Source: Membranipora membranacea (taxonomy: Eukaryota > Bryozoa > Gymnolaemata > Cheilostomatida > Membraniporidae). Taken from it: a DNA stretch of 60,000 bases. Positions within the stretch are counted from its first letter, which is position 1; every line of letters starts with the position of its first letter. The notes beneath the pieces were generated by a model, which saw only the letters and a program-made list of their open reading frames with translations, was not told the DNA's origin and did no database searches. Positions 23,201 through 33,459 of the stretch are shown here, one piece after another. The DNA lies in NCBI GenBank assembly GCA_914767715.1, contig OU612066.1, positions 30,914,283 to 30,974,282 on the forward strand. The letters run 5' to 3'. The translations under genes were made by a program, and so were the position numbers.

Positions 23201-25294
23201 AGCCTTTCTGTTACTCTTGACAACTCCGACATGCTGAATGGGAAACACTGAAGAGTTCCTTTCCAAGCTTCCATGATTGTTGCTTGCCTTGACTGTACTC
23301 TTGGAATCTTCCTGCTTCGCCTTGTCTTTGTATGAGTCTTTAAATTTATATGACGATCCTGTTGAGGTCGGCCTCTTTACATTACCTGATTTACTACTTG
23401 TACTTGTTGATTCTTGCTTTCCTCGACACAGTAAAGCATGGTGGCCCTGTTTGTCACACTGGGGGCAGAGCTTATCAAGTGTACAGGCGTCTCTGGGGTG
23501 TTGACCAAAACATTGAAAGCATAATGAATGAGATCTCAAGATATCATATCGCTGTTTAACATTGAACCCTAGGAAACTTTGACATTTATCTAATGAATGA
23601 GACTGAGTTCTATGTAATACACAGTATGATGATGGGTGCTTACTGGCATCACTCATTGACCTACTACTAGACTCGTCAGGATCTGACTCGCCATAAAAAG
23701 CATTGACACTACGCTTTTGAGGTTTTTGAATGGACTGCATGTTGTTACAGTTATGGGACTTCTCACGCTCTGCCCACCGTATGACCATGCTTCGCTCTGT
23801 CTCAAGGAAAGCCATAAAATGTCTGAAAGGTCTGGTCCTGTCATCTGGTGTCATTGTTGATACAGTTTTCATCCAATCCCGTTGAAGCATCATGGGTAAC
23901 ATGTCTGCTAGCCTATCGATGTGAGGCATGGTGATAGTTGAAATGTGTCCTACTTCCCCTAGCTGACAATAAGCTGCCTCCACAGAATTGATGAAATTCA
24001 CTAAACTAGAGCGATCATTATCCTTTACTGGGCGAACCTGGAGCAGGTCTTCGAGAACTGAGTCAACACACAAACCTGCATCACCATAATGACGCTTGGC
24101 CTCACCACGTAATAGCTCTTTGAGAGAGACTACCCTATCATAATCATCATATAACTCTACACTAGCATATCTCATCCACATTGATCTAAATTCGTACCAC
24201 TGTTTCCTGTCACCAGTGAATGGTGATGGTGGAATAATACGCTTATGTCTAACCTGTGCAGAATATTGCATATCATTGGATTGCATGGTAGCCATAGGTA
24301 CATGAATGGGTGAATGTAAAGAGCCATATGGTAATTGATCATAGGCACTAACGACTGATGACATAATATTGCCTGGCTGTGCCATACTCTGATTACTATC
24401 ATTGTGATTGATATCAGTTACATGTAGAATAGAACGCCGTGGTGGGGCACTACGTGTTATACTTACTGGTGTAGATGTACCATGAGTGATAGTCACATGT
24501 TGGCGGCCATCACTCACAGCACTAGTGCTCACTGGTGCACTATTATGTATGGTGTCTTGTGTAGAAGTAGCTAATGACTGAGTAACATCATTATTAGAGC
24601 TCACTGGGGGGAGCGATGCTCCCTGTCCACCAGGGGGAGACGACCCCACCTCACCCCCGCCCTCCCAGGACCCCGGCCGCCTGCGCGCTGTGTCATCAAC
24701 GCCATCATCACTAAGCTGCGGGTCATGAGCATGAGGGGCAGATTTATCTATACTGTTAGTTCTAGTATTAAGACTAATGCTTAGCCTAAATAAAATTGAG
24801 GTAAGCTCTTCTATTTTAACATCATAATCATTGCTACTGTTATGAGATTTTAGAATAGATATACACTGTTCACACTGTTTGACAATAGTAAAAGCATAGC
24901 TATCATTCCCTATAATAGTTGAAGACAAAACACCATTAGCTTTGATAATAGCCAGATCACAATCATTGAGAGTATTACTGATTGTGTTGGAAAGCTGAAG
25001 CTCGTTATATTTCTTACAGGCTGAGTCATACAATGCCTGAGCTTCAGAAAAATACTGATCAGGGTCTTTGCCACCAACTTTTTCAAGACCAGAAAATTTC
25101 TCCGATGATGTTACACATTCAGTGAATTCTACATGGGTTTCACTGAATAAATCGAATGCTGTATTTAACTGGTCACTCAGTGATTTCAGATCAACATTGT
25201 TAGATGGTGATAATATTCTATTAGCGAGAGTAGTCACTTTAGCTTTGTGGCGTGTTCGCTGCTGTTTGAGTTGGTAAATACCTTGCTCATCCAT
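20171..25294 (-). CDS. BEL/Pao Gag-Pol polyprotein (Gag, protease, RT, RNase H, integrase zinc finger)
   Basis: A 1707-residue frame starting 87 bases inside the 5' LTR. In order: Gag; two CCHC-type knuckles (about residues 592-604 and 610-623); aspartic protease with FFDGGSNVSF (Asp about 703), the BEL signature; a cysteine cluster CGACRCGKCP (about 905); reverse transcriptase with Asp about 1078 (VVADITK) and YVDD about 1154; RNase H with Asp 1348, Glu 1393 and Asp 1423; then the integrase HHCC finger (His 1650 and 1655, Cys 1685 and 1688). The frame ends about 20 residues after the finger, where the rest of integrase continues in another frame. All catalytic residues looked for are present. 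Confidence 0.95.
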   Translation of the reverse strand: MDEQGIYQLKQQRTRHKAKVTTLANRILSPSNNVDLKSLSDQLNTAFDLFSETHVEFTECVTSSEKFSGLEKVGGKDPDQYFSEAQALYDSACKKYNELQLSNTISNTLNDCDLAIIKANGVLSSTIIGNDSYAFTIVKQCEQCISILKSHNSSNDYDVKIEELTSILFRLSISLNTRTNSIDKSAPHAHDPQLSDDGVDDTARRRPGSWEGGGEVGSSPPGGQGASLPPVSSNNDVTQSLATSTQDTIHNSAPVSTSAVSDGRQHVTITHGTSTPVSITRSAPPRRSILHVTDINHNDSNQSMAQPGNIMSSVVSAYDQLPYGSLHSPIHVPMATMQSNDMQYSAQVRHKRIIPPSPFTGDRKQWYEFRSMWMRYASVELYDDYDRVVSLKELLRGEAKRHYGDAGLCVDSVLEDLLQVRPVKDNDRSSLVNFINSVEAAYCQLGEVGHISTITMPHIDRLADMLPMMLQRDWMKTVSTMTPDDRTRPFRHFMAFLETERSMVIRWAEREKSHNCNNMQSIQKPQKRSVNAFYGESDPDESSSRSMSDASKHPSSYCVLHRTQSHSLDKCQSFLGFNVKQRYDILRSHSLCFQCFGQHPRDACTLDKLCPQCDKQGHHALLCRGKQESTSTSSKSGNVKRPTSTGSSYKFKDSYKDKAKQEDSKSTVKASNNHGSLERNSSVFPIQHVGVVKSNRKATVFFDGGSNVSFISNNAVKRFGARRLHQVDLDVTTLGNCSKTELSYLYSLDLLTEDNTTVSIKAYSMEQITSRVEELNLNTLSNLFPSINVNLLMREAGQVDILVGNDYFGLHPKNEVATAGKHLSVLRSPFGLCLQRSHPALSNMSSHSSILAHATITERIQPISPISPQHILFDRVITCLTKAERAALGDFMQGEELGIEIEPRCGACRCGKCPIKGQDFSFKEEQELQMIQANLKYDEANQRFTTAYPWLIDPSTLPDNFSSALATLRSTETTLAKDKQWAQIYSDQIQDMISRKVARKLTQDEISQWKGPVYYISHLAVQNPKSESTPVRIVLNSSQLYKGVSLNSCLAKGPDSYLSNILGILLRWREEQVAVVADITKMYNSIFTGDVEQHTHRFLWRNFEQRKPDVYAITRVNMGDRPAAAISSEAIKKSAEIFQGQYPRAAQLLKSNTYVDDIIDSFPSKEIAETTAKDTKTVLELTGFRIKCFIFSGEDGNSDLSDVPVPGDQPFSMQVLGVHWIPLHDKITFTTSLNFSQKKRGVYTEPNLTIGQIPQSIPDVLTRRIVLEQTMKVYDPLGILCPFTFRAKYLLRETWCLDLAWDQHLPADMRKKWIQFFQEMFHIEQQQYDRCLKPDNAVGKPSLIILSDASQDAYGFCAYVRWKLTNGEYWCRLIMAKCRIAPLKQKLSIPQMELNAAVLSKRGRKVIEEETRFQYESIHQLIDSATVLCMLNRKSIRFKLYEGIRVGEIQNATKGDLSSWKWIKGTDNTADWLTRGKPAKDIGPESEWWRGPPFLYLPEEQWGTKSEVDPVVTLPGEKKICNAAEVAPVVQIFNYANFKSLKSLLWTVARLRNLAKRGKWEDGRVVNTCVQDLKDALLWIVKDVQKEMVRDLEDKKGRYWKLNPIKTEEGVWIMGSRLLKRNPMTAIKTNLQKFLPSSHEFTNLAIMQAHIDSGHRGRDATLARLREEYWISQGTKIVGSVIHGCQHCKLHNPYFSVRIWLSYQWKD

Positions 25295-25381
25295 GACGAC
25301 GAATACCTGTAGGCTGAGTTGACGTAGATCTCTGAACTGGGCGTGTCACGGTCACTGCGGCGCTCCCAGTATTTTTGGTAC

Positions 25382-26358
25382 TGTACCGGTATGTTAATAT
25401 ATCAGGAGAGTTTTAGCAACACAGACGTTTATTTGTGTAATATCACGAGCTGGTACCCTGAATAATAAAATTCAAAGTAAATAATAAAACTGGCATAGTG
25501 TGGTGATGATACAAAGCAAAGGTGCTATATGTATGAAAAATCAGCCTCAGCGAAATACAATTTGATATTATTAATTATTATGCTGTCAATAACGTTAGGT
25601 GTTGCTTGCTATTCGATTCGATTCATATTGAATGAAACATTTGAATGCAAAGAATGATGTTACATGATAATTATTATTACACTTACAAAAATACTGCCCC
25701 TCCGTTAACATACAGTAGGTAGGATAAATAGTTAAGATCTGGTCTAATGATTAACGTATAGATGTAGATCTTTATCTGAAAGAAATGGTTACAAATCCTA
25801 AATACATGCTTATTTGTAAGCGCAATAAATTTACACAGAAATACAAAGTGAATCTCAGTGTTTTAAATGATCAATTCAAGTATCATATTATCAAACACAT
25901 TGCGTTAATTGAAAAGCAACAATAATTGGTAAAGGTGAATTTACTGCTGACGTGCTGTCAATCTGCCCTCAAGTATTGAAGATGACAAAAAACTACTAGA
26001 GCAAAATAATCATATCAAACAAATATTCTAGCTGCACTTACAACTATTGTAGATGTTATCCGTTTGGTAGAATAGAAAACAGTACGGTTAAATAAAATGT
26101 TGAGTATGATCTGCTGACATAGTAACAAAGTCAGCGTCTGCTGTACTGATGTAAGATATTGTATCTCATAAAATCAGTGGTGTGATGGTGACGTACACAC
26201 TAGAGTGCCCACTTCGGTGGCTAAATTGACACTAGCACATAATTGCCTTGCTGCATATGACTGGGTGTGTAACAGTGTATGGATAAAAGAAAGCTAAGTA
26301 ATTATGGTGCTACAAGTGTAAAATGGTTAGAATCAGATATTCTGAATATACTGATACA
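25382..26358 (-). repeat. 5' LTR of the BEL/Pao element
   Basis: 977 bases, differing from the other LTR by only a few substitutions (for example TGTACCGG against TGTATCGT at the left tip). It should contain the element's promoter. Confidence 0.95.
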
Positions 26359-26429
26359 GTGAGGATACGTGAGGATGGTCATATCGTTTGGTGACATTCA
26401 ATGTTCAACAACACTGCTCCACTCCAGAA

Positions 26430-26652
26430 AATAATACTACCGAAACTATATTAATCCAGCATCTTACAGAGTCAGATCACAGACCCTAATCACCGATGTA
26501 CACCTCGGAATAGCGCTATCCTTATATCTGTGCTGCTGCTCACTGATAGTAATATGGAGCATAATATAATCTGTTAGTGGTATGGTGTGGGGTGTCCTCT
26601 ATATAGAACTGCCAGCAATCATTATCAATAACAGGTGGCAAGTGAGGTCATT
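26430..26652. repeat. duplicated block, inverted copy of 12100-12200
   Basis: Shares ATGTACACCTCGG, TAGCGCTATCC and GTCATTCGATATTGG with the reverse strand of 12100-12190. About 130 extra bases lie between the shared parts here. Confidence 0.6.
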
Positions 26653-26726
26653 CGATATTGGGATATTGGGATATTGGGATATTGGGATATTGGGATATTG
26701 GGATATTGGGATATTGGGATATTGGG
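26653..26726. repeat. 8-bp minisatellite (GATATTGG)n
   Basis: About nine perfect copies of GATATTGG. The homologous place near 12128 has only one copy, so the array expanded after duplication. Confidence 0.95.
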
Positions 26727-27019
26727 TCAACCAAGGAGTTAAAGACTGTCTTTAACCCTGTGGGACAGGGTTTTCAAATCATCGGAGGCTTGAATGTTGA
26801 TATATCTTAATTTTAGTGACGAAACTCATGAAAAACTCTGCCAAATTGTCCGCAAAACAGGCAGAAAATGCTATTATTGACTATCCAAATACTAAAATTA
26901 TTTTCCAAACTATTACCATATGAGTTTTCAATGCTGCAGATTCTGAATCAAAAATAATGTTCATCCTATTATAAGCGGTTATCAAGATAACCCTCTTTAC
27001 AGCATGTTTTATGCGGCCT

Positions 27020-27500
27020 GGGTTAAAAGTACCAAACTGGAGAGAGGACAAATCCGAAAGAGGGCCTAAATCAGAGCTCAGAAAACTGTCTATTCAATTT
27101 TGTTGCTTGTAAATCATTAATATAGGTAAGTAACAAAAGCTTAAACTATATGACTTTTTGTTCGGTAGAAATCAACGTAAATCCTGTTTATAACTGGCGC
27201 GATCGTTATAAGAATTTGAAACAATTTGAATATTGATTAGTTTTTATTTAACAACAATTTTGACAAGCAAAAATGATCTCTGCTAACAGGCAACAGGTTA
27301 TGGTAGAAAGGAAAGTACATCATATTTTGCTGGTGACTGAGATTAATTGTTCAAAGTTTCCTGACTGCAAACACTGGCTAAAATTTCGGTTTCTGAGATT
27401 ATCAGATCTGAATGATTTGTCCTAATACATACATAATGACTAATTTGATACTTTAGAATGAAGCTGTGTTTTGCTGTTACCTTGACACGACCCTAAGACT
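27020..27500 (+). pseudogene. broken GYCC gene: promoter, first exon and start of the signal-peptide exon only
   Basis: Homologous to the 5' part of the minus-strand gene at 11.3-11.7 kb. The expected TATA box has become TTAAAAGT (27024). The first exon keeps TTGTTGCTTGTAAATCATT and a GTAAGT donor at 27126. The intron at 27285-27440 aligns with 11360-11500. The acceptor TTTAG and ATG at 27458 follow. The signal peptide begins MKLCFAVTLT and stops at TAA 27494-27496, where homology ends. No cysteine exon follows. A dead duplicate. Confidence 0.7.
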
Positions 27501-27640
27501 TAAAAACTCCTTGGCATTTGCCAAATAATGGAAATGAACTATGGTTGATCTGTAATTGCAGAAGGGAAAGCACCAATGTGTGTAGTCAGCTGTAAGTGTC
27601 GCAAGGGAATAATTTCTTCCTCTCACCCCCACCACCTGGT
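27485..27640. repeat. direct repeat, partner at 28617-28745
   Basis: Shares ACTATGGTTGATCTG and the preceding ACTCCTTTGG-like and TGCCAAA-like stretches with 28617-28700. The pair lies 1.1 kb apart. The first copy begins exactly where the broken GYCC gene ends, so this unit may have replaced its second half. Confidence 0.5.
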
Positions 27641-29378
27641 TGGGGAGGGGGGGGAGGTGATGCATCTCTTTCTGATCCAAGGATCGCTCTTGTTGTAAAC
27701 CTAAATGCCCTTAACCCTACATAGTTCTCCAAAGACCATGTTACCATCTAGGCTTAGCTTGCCTCTTCTGAACAGAGTTCAGATTTTTCTGTCAAGGGTG
27801 AGCATACCAGGTGGATGAAAGGCTTGAGCTACTTTGACCAACTCAAGAAGTTCCCTTGACTCTAATTCGATGACCTAGTTCCTGTGCAATATAATTGTCA
27901 ACACACAAGTAAATATAATGATTTATTCTTCACAACTGAATGCTTACATTTACACAAAACTTATTTATTTCTACACACCTTGTTTTATGATTTATATTTC
28001 AGTTAAACACAAGCAAAATATATATTTGTTTCTTTCATTGATTAGGAAACAAATTGCTAGCTGAGATCACATAAACAAAAAGTTAAATTGATGAATAAGT
28101 ATCAAATTTCACAGTAAAAAGGACAATTCAAGCTACGAGTAAACTTGGTTCAATAACTTTTCTTTGCAGGGTAATGGGAAGTTTGAAGTGTTCCGAAATC
28201 CCTGAAAATACTTTTCTTGCTAAAAACCAGTAATTTGGCAAAATACCAGAGGCGCATCATTTTGAATACCTATAAATCAGTTAGGATTGCCATTACAACA
28301 ACTAAAATCAGCTGGATTTCATATTTTACGGTAGGGCTGGAATGGGTATACCTTTTGGATAGATATTCCCGCCGCATAGAATAATACCATCCATCGCTAA
28401 CCCAAAATACCAATGAAACTGCACTAACTTGATCCGAAGGGGGAAAAGTTGTTGATTGAGAGCTCAGTTTTAATTCATTATACAAAAGTAGATTATTGGT
28501 TAAGAACTGCAGTGAATATTTTGGTGAGATAAATTCACAATGTAACTAACACTCATTTATATGAGAATGACGTATTAGCACTGATGAAGACATATTTTTA
28601 ACTTCTGAAATTGAATTTGTTCCCTGGGACATAAAGACTCCTTTGGATGTGCCAAAAAACGAAAAAAACTATGGTTGATCTGATCTTGCAAATGTTTAGG
28701 AGTTATATCCACCTGATACAGTAAGGGATAACTCTCACCACATTTAAGGTGAATTGCATAGTTACAAACTTATTTTTTTCATCGGCTATATTATTTGTAT
28801 GATTCACGAGGTCAGATTGAAATCATATTGGAGGTACAATCCCTGTCACAAATGCCTATGATTCTTCTAATGTTCAGTGGTAAATGCAGAGTTGGTCATT
28901 GAACTACTATTATAATATTTGGAAAGGGAAATTCTGAATCAATTGCCCATGCAGAGGCACACGTTCAAATTAAATAAATGATACAGGTTTTATGACTTTT
29001 GGTAGCAATGTCTTCCAAGTTCAAATACCACTCATCTGATAATTGGAAGACTCAAAGCTTTTACATCTATCGATGCTCTGATACTATTTTCTATATCCGA
29101 CAGCCAGCGCTGTAGCACCCTGTCCTTGCTCTCAAACAATTATTTCGACAGCTTAATTCTGCCTGAAATGTATACTGTTCTCAGTCTACTTTAGAAACTG
29201 CTATAAGGTTCACAGGTACTAAAATGGTACTATTTTGTATATAATGTCATCAAAATAGCACCTATTTAGTACATTCGCATCTCAACTTCTCAACTGATAA
29301 CTTTTTTCTAAATAAGACTAATAACTAGAATGATACAAAAAATCTGGTTCCTTTGCAATCACCTTATTTATATAGCAA
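27641..29378. other. intergenic, little recognised
   Basis: Apart from the direct-repeat partner at 28617-28745, no gene or element was recognised. Confidence 0.35.
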
Positions 29379-29867
29379 TAGTCAGGTGGCAGCCCCCTCC
29401 TATCTTCTCACTTCCATCTATGTTTTTGGGTGGATAGGTAAAGGTAATATTGTACCTTACACTTATTTATACAATGGGCGAATAATTGCCAAAAAAACTG
29501 CTGGCGAAAGGGAAAGTGGTCAAAAAATGCTGATATGGTTTTAAAACATCCGAAATCTGAAAGAGCATGTAATAATTAGTGGATAGAATTATTTATGAGT
29601 CTGCTGACATAAAAAACCCAGATGCGAGTAACATCAGTTACAATGAACCCAATATCACCTTGTAAAACCCTATCATCACTTTTCGATCACTTTCCCTTTT
29701 TCCAGCAGCGTTCTTTACAATTAGCTGCCTATTGTGCAACTTAGTGTAAGGTACAATTATACCATTGCGATCAGCATGATAAACTCTACAAGGAACAACT
29801 GTCAAACCTTATCCACCTAAAATTGTGACTGGAATTGACACGATAGGAGGGGGCTGCCACCGGACTA
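29379..29867. mobile_element. MITE with long terminal inverted repeats
   Basis: Left end TAGTCAGGTGGCAGCCCCCT and right end (complement) TAGTCCGGTGGCAGCCCCCT. The arms stay similar for about 150-200 bases (TTGTACCTTACAC, CAAT(G/A)GGC, GGGAAAGTG). If the outer TA is the target duplication, the ends are GTC(A/C)GGTGGCAG. No coding capacity; 489 bases. Internal motifs recur next to the palindrome at 37.5 kb. Confidence 0.75.
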
Positions 29868-29871
29868 TACT

Positions 29872-31060
29872 CCATCCAGAGTTAACCAGAGGAAGGCAAT
29901 TTCTAATTTATTCATGATCTGTACTACTCACCCCTGTAATATCTATTATTTGTCATTCTTGAATAATCTCTGAATAAGAGTAATGACAGTGATTGATTAA
30001 AATTATTTTCCTTTGTAGTTGAGAATTTCTGCATTTCTGAATTCCTCCATTGTTGATCATAGTCCCAAAAAAAAGCTAGCAGGTAAAAAGTCAAATGAAT
30101 TATTTTAGCAAAATGAGAGCAGATAACTAGAAATTAATACAGCCCATTGTTGGATATGAGTTTGAATCCACAGGAAAAGTATATAAAAATGGTTCAATAA
30201 TGTGAGTGGCACTTAGGTGAGTTGAGGGAGTCTATTTTACACACCCATACAGAAAACTTCATCCATTCAAATGAATTTAAGCTTAATATATACTTCTTTC
30301 CTATCCCCCTATCAATCCTTGACCCAGTATAGTTATTTAGGTTGTCTTATAGTCTGAGCTTCAATCATCATGTAAAGCGCAAGCTTAACGCCCTGAAGTG
30401 GTGGCTGCTGACTTACTATATGTTATGCATGCGCAGCATCTAAACTGCTAAATTATAACACTGCTCTAAATCTGACCAAAATATATTCTTGGCATTTTGT
30501 GACAAAAAAGATACCCAGATTCACATTCAGTGGAATATATTTTTTATGGATCGCTACGGCTGCTCATATCTCCTCAGTGTTCCGAAACCTCTGTTACTTT
30601 CAACATTATCCCTATACAGTATTGGTCAAAGGTACAACAAAATTAAGGATATTTTTCTATCTATATGACACAGGAGAGACAACCTACTCTAGACCCTTTC
30701 AGATTGTGGGAATCCGAGCTTTGAAATCAATTATACTATATTAAATTATTATAATATTTACAAATGTCCTAGCGCGAGTTAAATTATTTTTTGCTAGAGG
30801 ATTGCAGATGCAATAACTGAATCTTTTGCACAGTATACAGACAACTTGGCAGTATTGACACTGAAAAGAAGCCTTCCTAGATAGGGAAAAAAGGAGCAGT
30901 TGAGGTAAATCATTTTTTATTGCTTGATTGACTGCAAAGTTTGAAGGTTAGAGGCTAAAGGTTTGAAAATAAGCAAAGCATTTAAATTTGTTAGTTTTTT
31001 ACAGTTGAATTACATGTGCTGGAATTAAGCAAAGTATTATATGTCTTTAAACATTACAAA
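29872..31060. other. intergenic, mostly unrecognised
   Basis: No gene was seen. The last 120 bases (30940-31060) are homologous, in inverse orientation, to the 3' flank of the GYCC exon at 14.7 kb. Confidence 0.4.
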
Positions 31061-31063
31061 AGT

Positions 31064-31069
31064 TTTATT
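31064..31069 (-). promoter_or_regulatory. polyadenylation signal of the 31.1 kb GYCC gene
   Basis: AATAAA on the minus strand, about 70 bases beyond the stop codon. Confidence 0.6.
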
Positions 31070-31137
31070 GAATCAAGTCATCAACAATGCTCAGTATCAG
31101 TAGATTGATTCCATAGTCCAGTTCCTGTTTCTCGAGT

Positions 31138-32094
31138 CTACTGGCGCCTATCATCTGCAGAAATGGCACGTACGCAGCAGTAACCCCCTCCGGATTTCCT
31201 GCAGCTCCATCCTGATGGGACATATGTAAAGAAACTGGAGCCTCGGGGACATTTTCTTTGACAACAGTATCCCTTTTTCTCCTCCTGACCCTGACCTGGC
31301 CTGAGACAAGACCACTGAGATCCCGGATATGAAGTTAAGAACTCATAGCCTCTAGGACAAGGGCAGCATACTAAACACCTAGGTTTGTATGGTTGGTAGA
31401 TGGGAGACCGGCATCCAGCCCATGATATACCTGATGGTAGGGTTCTACAGTTGTAGATGACCTCATATGGTGTCGGTATCTGGCAATATCCCTCTACTGG
31501 TCCAACAGGTCCATCTACAACATAAGACTTGGCTGTGAGAAAATTACAACATAAATACGGGGTCATGCTGTGGTTAAGGATAGCCCATAACTTATAGCTT
31601 CACAGGTTTAAAATTTAGGGGTGAGCCGAGCTACCTACGACAGCTTCAAGTAACCGGAATACTGGAGTTGAAATTTATGTAAATTGCCCCAGCATTATAA
31701 TAATGGTGGCATTCAATGGCACCTCATTTCCTGTCACATTTGGATAATGTGATAAGTTATACATCGCTAACTTGTTTCTTCATATTCCTCAAATGAAGTG
31801 AAGAACACAAAATGTGTTATACTTTGTTCTCAATTCGGTTCATTGTCTGTATGACATTTGGATAATTTCGGGTTTATGTTTTTTTAAAACTCTATTCTTC
31901 AATGTACTGGTATTGAATTTAGGAGTATTTAGGGTCATTTGTATAGCAGCCACTGCATGCATTATCTTGTGAGGATAAATGAATGAATTTAACCACTTAC
32001 CATTAGATGATACCTGGCTCTCAGCGCCACTAACCAGACACATGGTTATCACAACCAGGCTCAGAGCCATAGCTCCAGTATAGGATAGTTCCAT
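31138..32094 (-). CDS. GYCC-family secreted protein, three modules
   Basis: Exon 1 (32094-32001) encodes a signal peptide (MELSYTGAMALSLVVITMCL...) and ends in phase 1 at a GTAAGTGG donor. Exon 2 (31532-31138) follows TTTTCTCACAG and ends in TAG; 162 residues in total. After cleavage near residue 26 the protein has an N-terminal module (YCQIPTP ... NCRTLP ... AGCRSPI ... RCLVCC), then CPRGYEF ... KKGYCC, then CPRGSSFF ... GGGYCC. Cysteines come in the pattern C...C...CC, suggesting two disulfides per module. Its intron aligns with sequence upstream of the exon at 14.7 kb. The closest relative in coding sequence is at 57.2 kb. Function unknown; a secreted, compact disulfide-rich protein is inferred. 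Confidence 0.88.
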
Positions 32095-32300
32095 TCTAGA
32101 AATATAGAAAAAAGTGGTAGCAAATTTCGTGTGTTAGAAAGAAAGCAAGTTCCAGCATAAGAGCGTGATACAGTTAACAACATTGTTATTGTCCATGAGA
32201 CAAGAGAACGGAATACATAACAGCAGATTGAGGCTGTAAATATATTTTCTATAGTTTCTGGTCGGAAGTAATACCCTGAAACGGAATGAAACAGTTTTAC

Positions 32301-32390
32301 TCTCACCTCGAAAAATGATTTCAAGCAGACAACAGGAGTGAATTCACCAAAAACTTAATGATCGAAATGTCTGCTACAAACACTTTTATA
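32301..32390 (-). promoter_or_regulatory. TATA box and non-coding first exon of the 31.1 kb GYCC gene
   Basis: On the minus strand TATAAAAG lies at 32390-32383. The first exon would start near 32357 and ends at 32307 before donor GTGAGAGTAA. The same donor context (GAG then GTGAGAGTAA) is used at 57030 in the 57.2 kb gene. The coding exon's acceptor TTTCTAG lies just before ATG 32094. Confidence 0.65.
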
Positions 32391-33450
32391 CAGACCATTT
32401 TGGACGCAAGCCATAATCTGTCTAAACCATTAAGGTCGTTAACCATATGCTCCATTTAATATGAGCAATTGATGGGAAAATTAAGCCAAACATTTGGAAA
32501 GCTGACAAAAAGCATTGTGAGAGGTAAAGAGGTGTAGAAAAATTCTGATACCTCAACGTTTCCCTGTGTTATCATTGGCCTAATTTTGACCAATCATCAT
32601 CTGCAAACTGTACTTTTTGTGAAAAATAGAGAACATATTAAAGCCAAATGATGATATTATCTCTATATACATATGGTGTTCTATATACATATGTGTGAGT
32701 CCTATCACACTGAAGTTGTAGTAGACCATTATCGCAATTAGTCTCTTTCTCATTTTTCCTGCAATAAGTTTGTTTGTGAAGTTTATGATATGCAATCAAG
32801 TACTTATTAACTTAGTGTTGTTATGGGGCATCAATTATTTTTCTGTTTTGGGTGCATGAAGTGTCCCTTATTATTTAGAATGTTGATTTCATGCAATATT
32901 TACCACTAAGGAAAGCATTTTACCTGATTGGAACAGCACAACTTGGTAGAAGCAACTTATTGGAAATATTGGCAATATTAGAAAATTTGAGCGTTATGAC
33001 GCAATGAGAGCAATGATGATTCCCTAGAAAAATGCACCACCAGAAAGAATATAGTTTCCGGATGCCAAACAGACGATCTTGTAGATTGAAAGATTTTGGA
33101 CCCTCTGTTTTTTATGAACTGGATGGCCCCTTTCGTAGCAAATGCGAAGAAGATTCATCACATATATCTAGCTCACCCCTGTACAAGGTACTAGTGAGAC
33201 AGGCTAGGGTTATGTATCAAGAGCTCACCTCCATTAACAGCAAGGGTAGTGATAGATCCTCAAATGTGCAAATTTCAGGTTGAGGTACTTGAATCCTAAC
33301 CACTGAACCACCCTGCAACCATGTCGACGATATGATATCAGCGCCCCTATGAAGTATTTTAGGTACCTAAGTAAGCAATGAAGCGGATTTTCATTGATAA
33401 AAATATATATTTTCATTTGGTAGCCTTAAAAAATGGCTGTCTGTGATCAC
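32391..33450. other. intergenic; SINE-like remnant at its right side
   Basis: No gene. On the minus strand 33325-33240 has a tRNA-like head (GGTGGTTCAGTGGTTAGG) without a clear B box, perhaps an old SINE. Near 32565-32595 the phrase ATTGGCCTAATTTTGACCAA belongs to the repeat family of 33.4-37 kb. Confidence 0.35.
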
Positions 33451-33459
33451 ATCGAATGC

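Larger units (their letters stand above)
17989..26358 (-). mobile_element. BEL/Pao LTR retrotransposon, nearly intact, 8370 bp
   Basis: LTRs at 17989-18965 and 25382-26358, both 977 bp, begin TGTA and end GATACA, and differ at about 7 positions (roughly 99.3% identical). A 5-bp target duplication GTGAG lies at 17984-17988 and 26359-26363. The element reads on the minus strand: 5' LTR at the right, 87-base leader, Gag-Pol frame, integrase frame, 3' LTR at the left. A candidate primer site (TGGGAGCGCCGC) begins about 12 bases inside the 5' LTR; no clear polypurine tract was seen next to the 3' LTR. High LTR identity means a recent insertion. The only visible damage is one frameshift in the integrase region. 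Confidence 0.95.
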
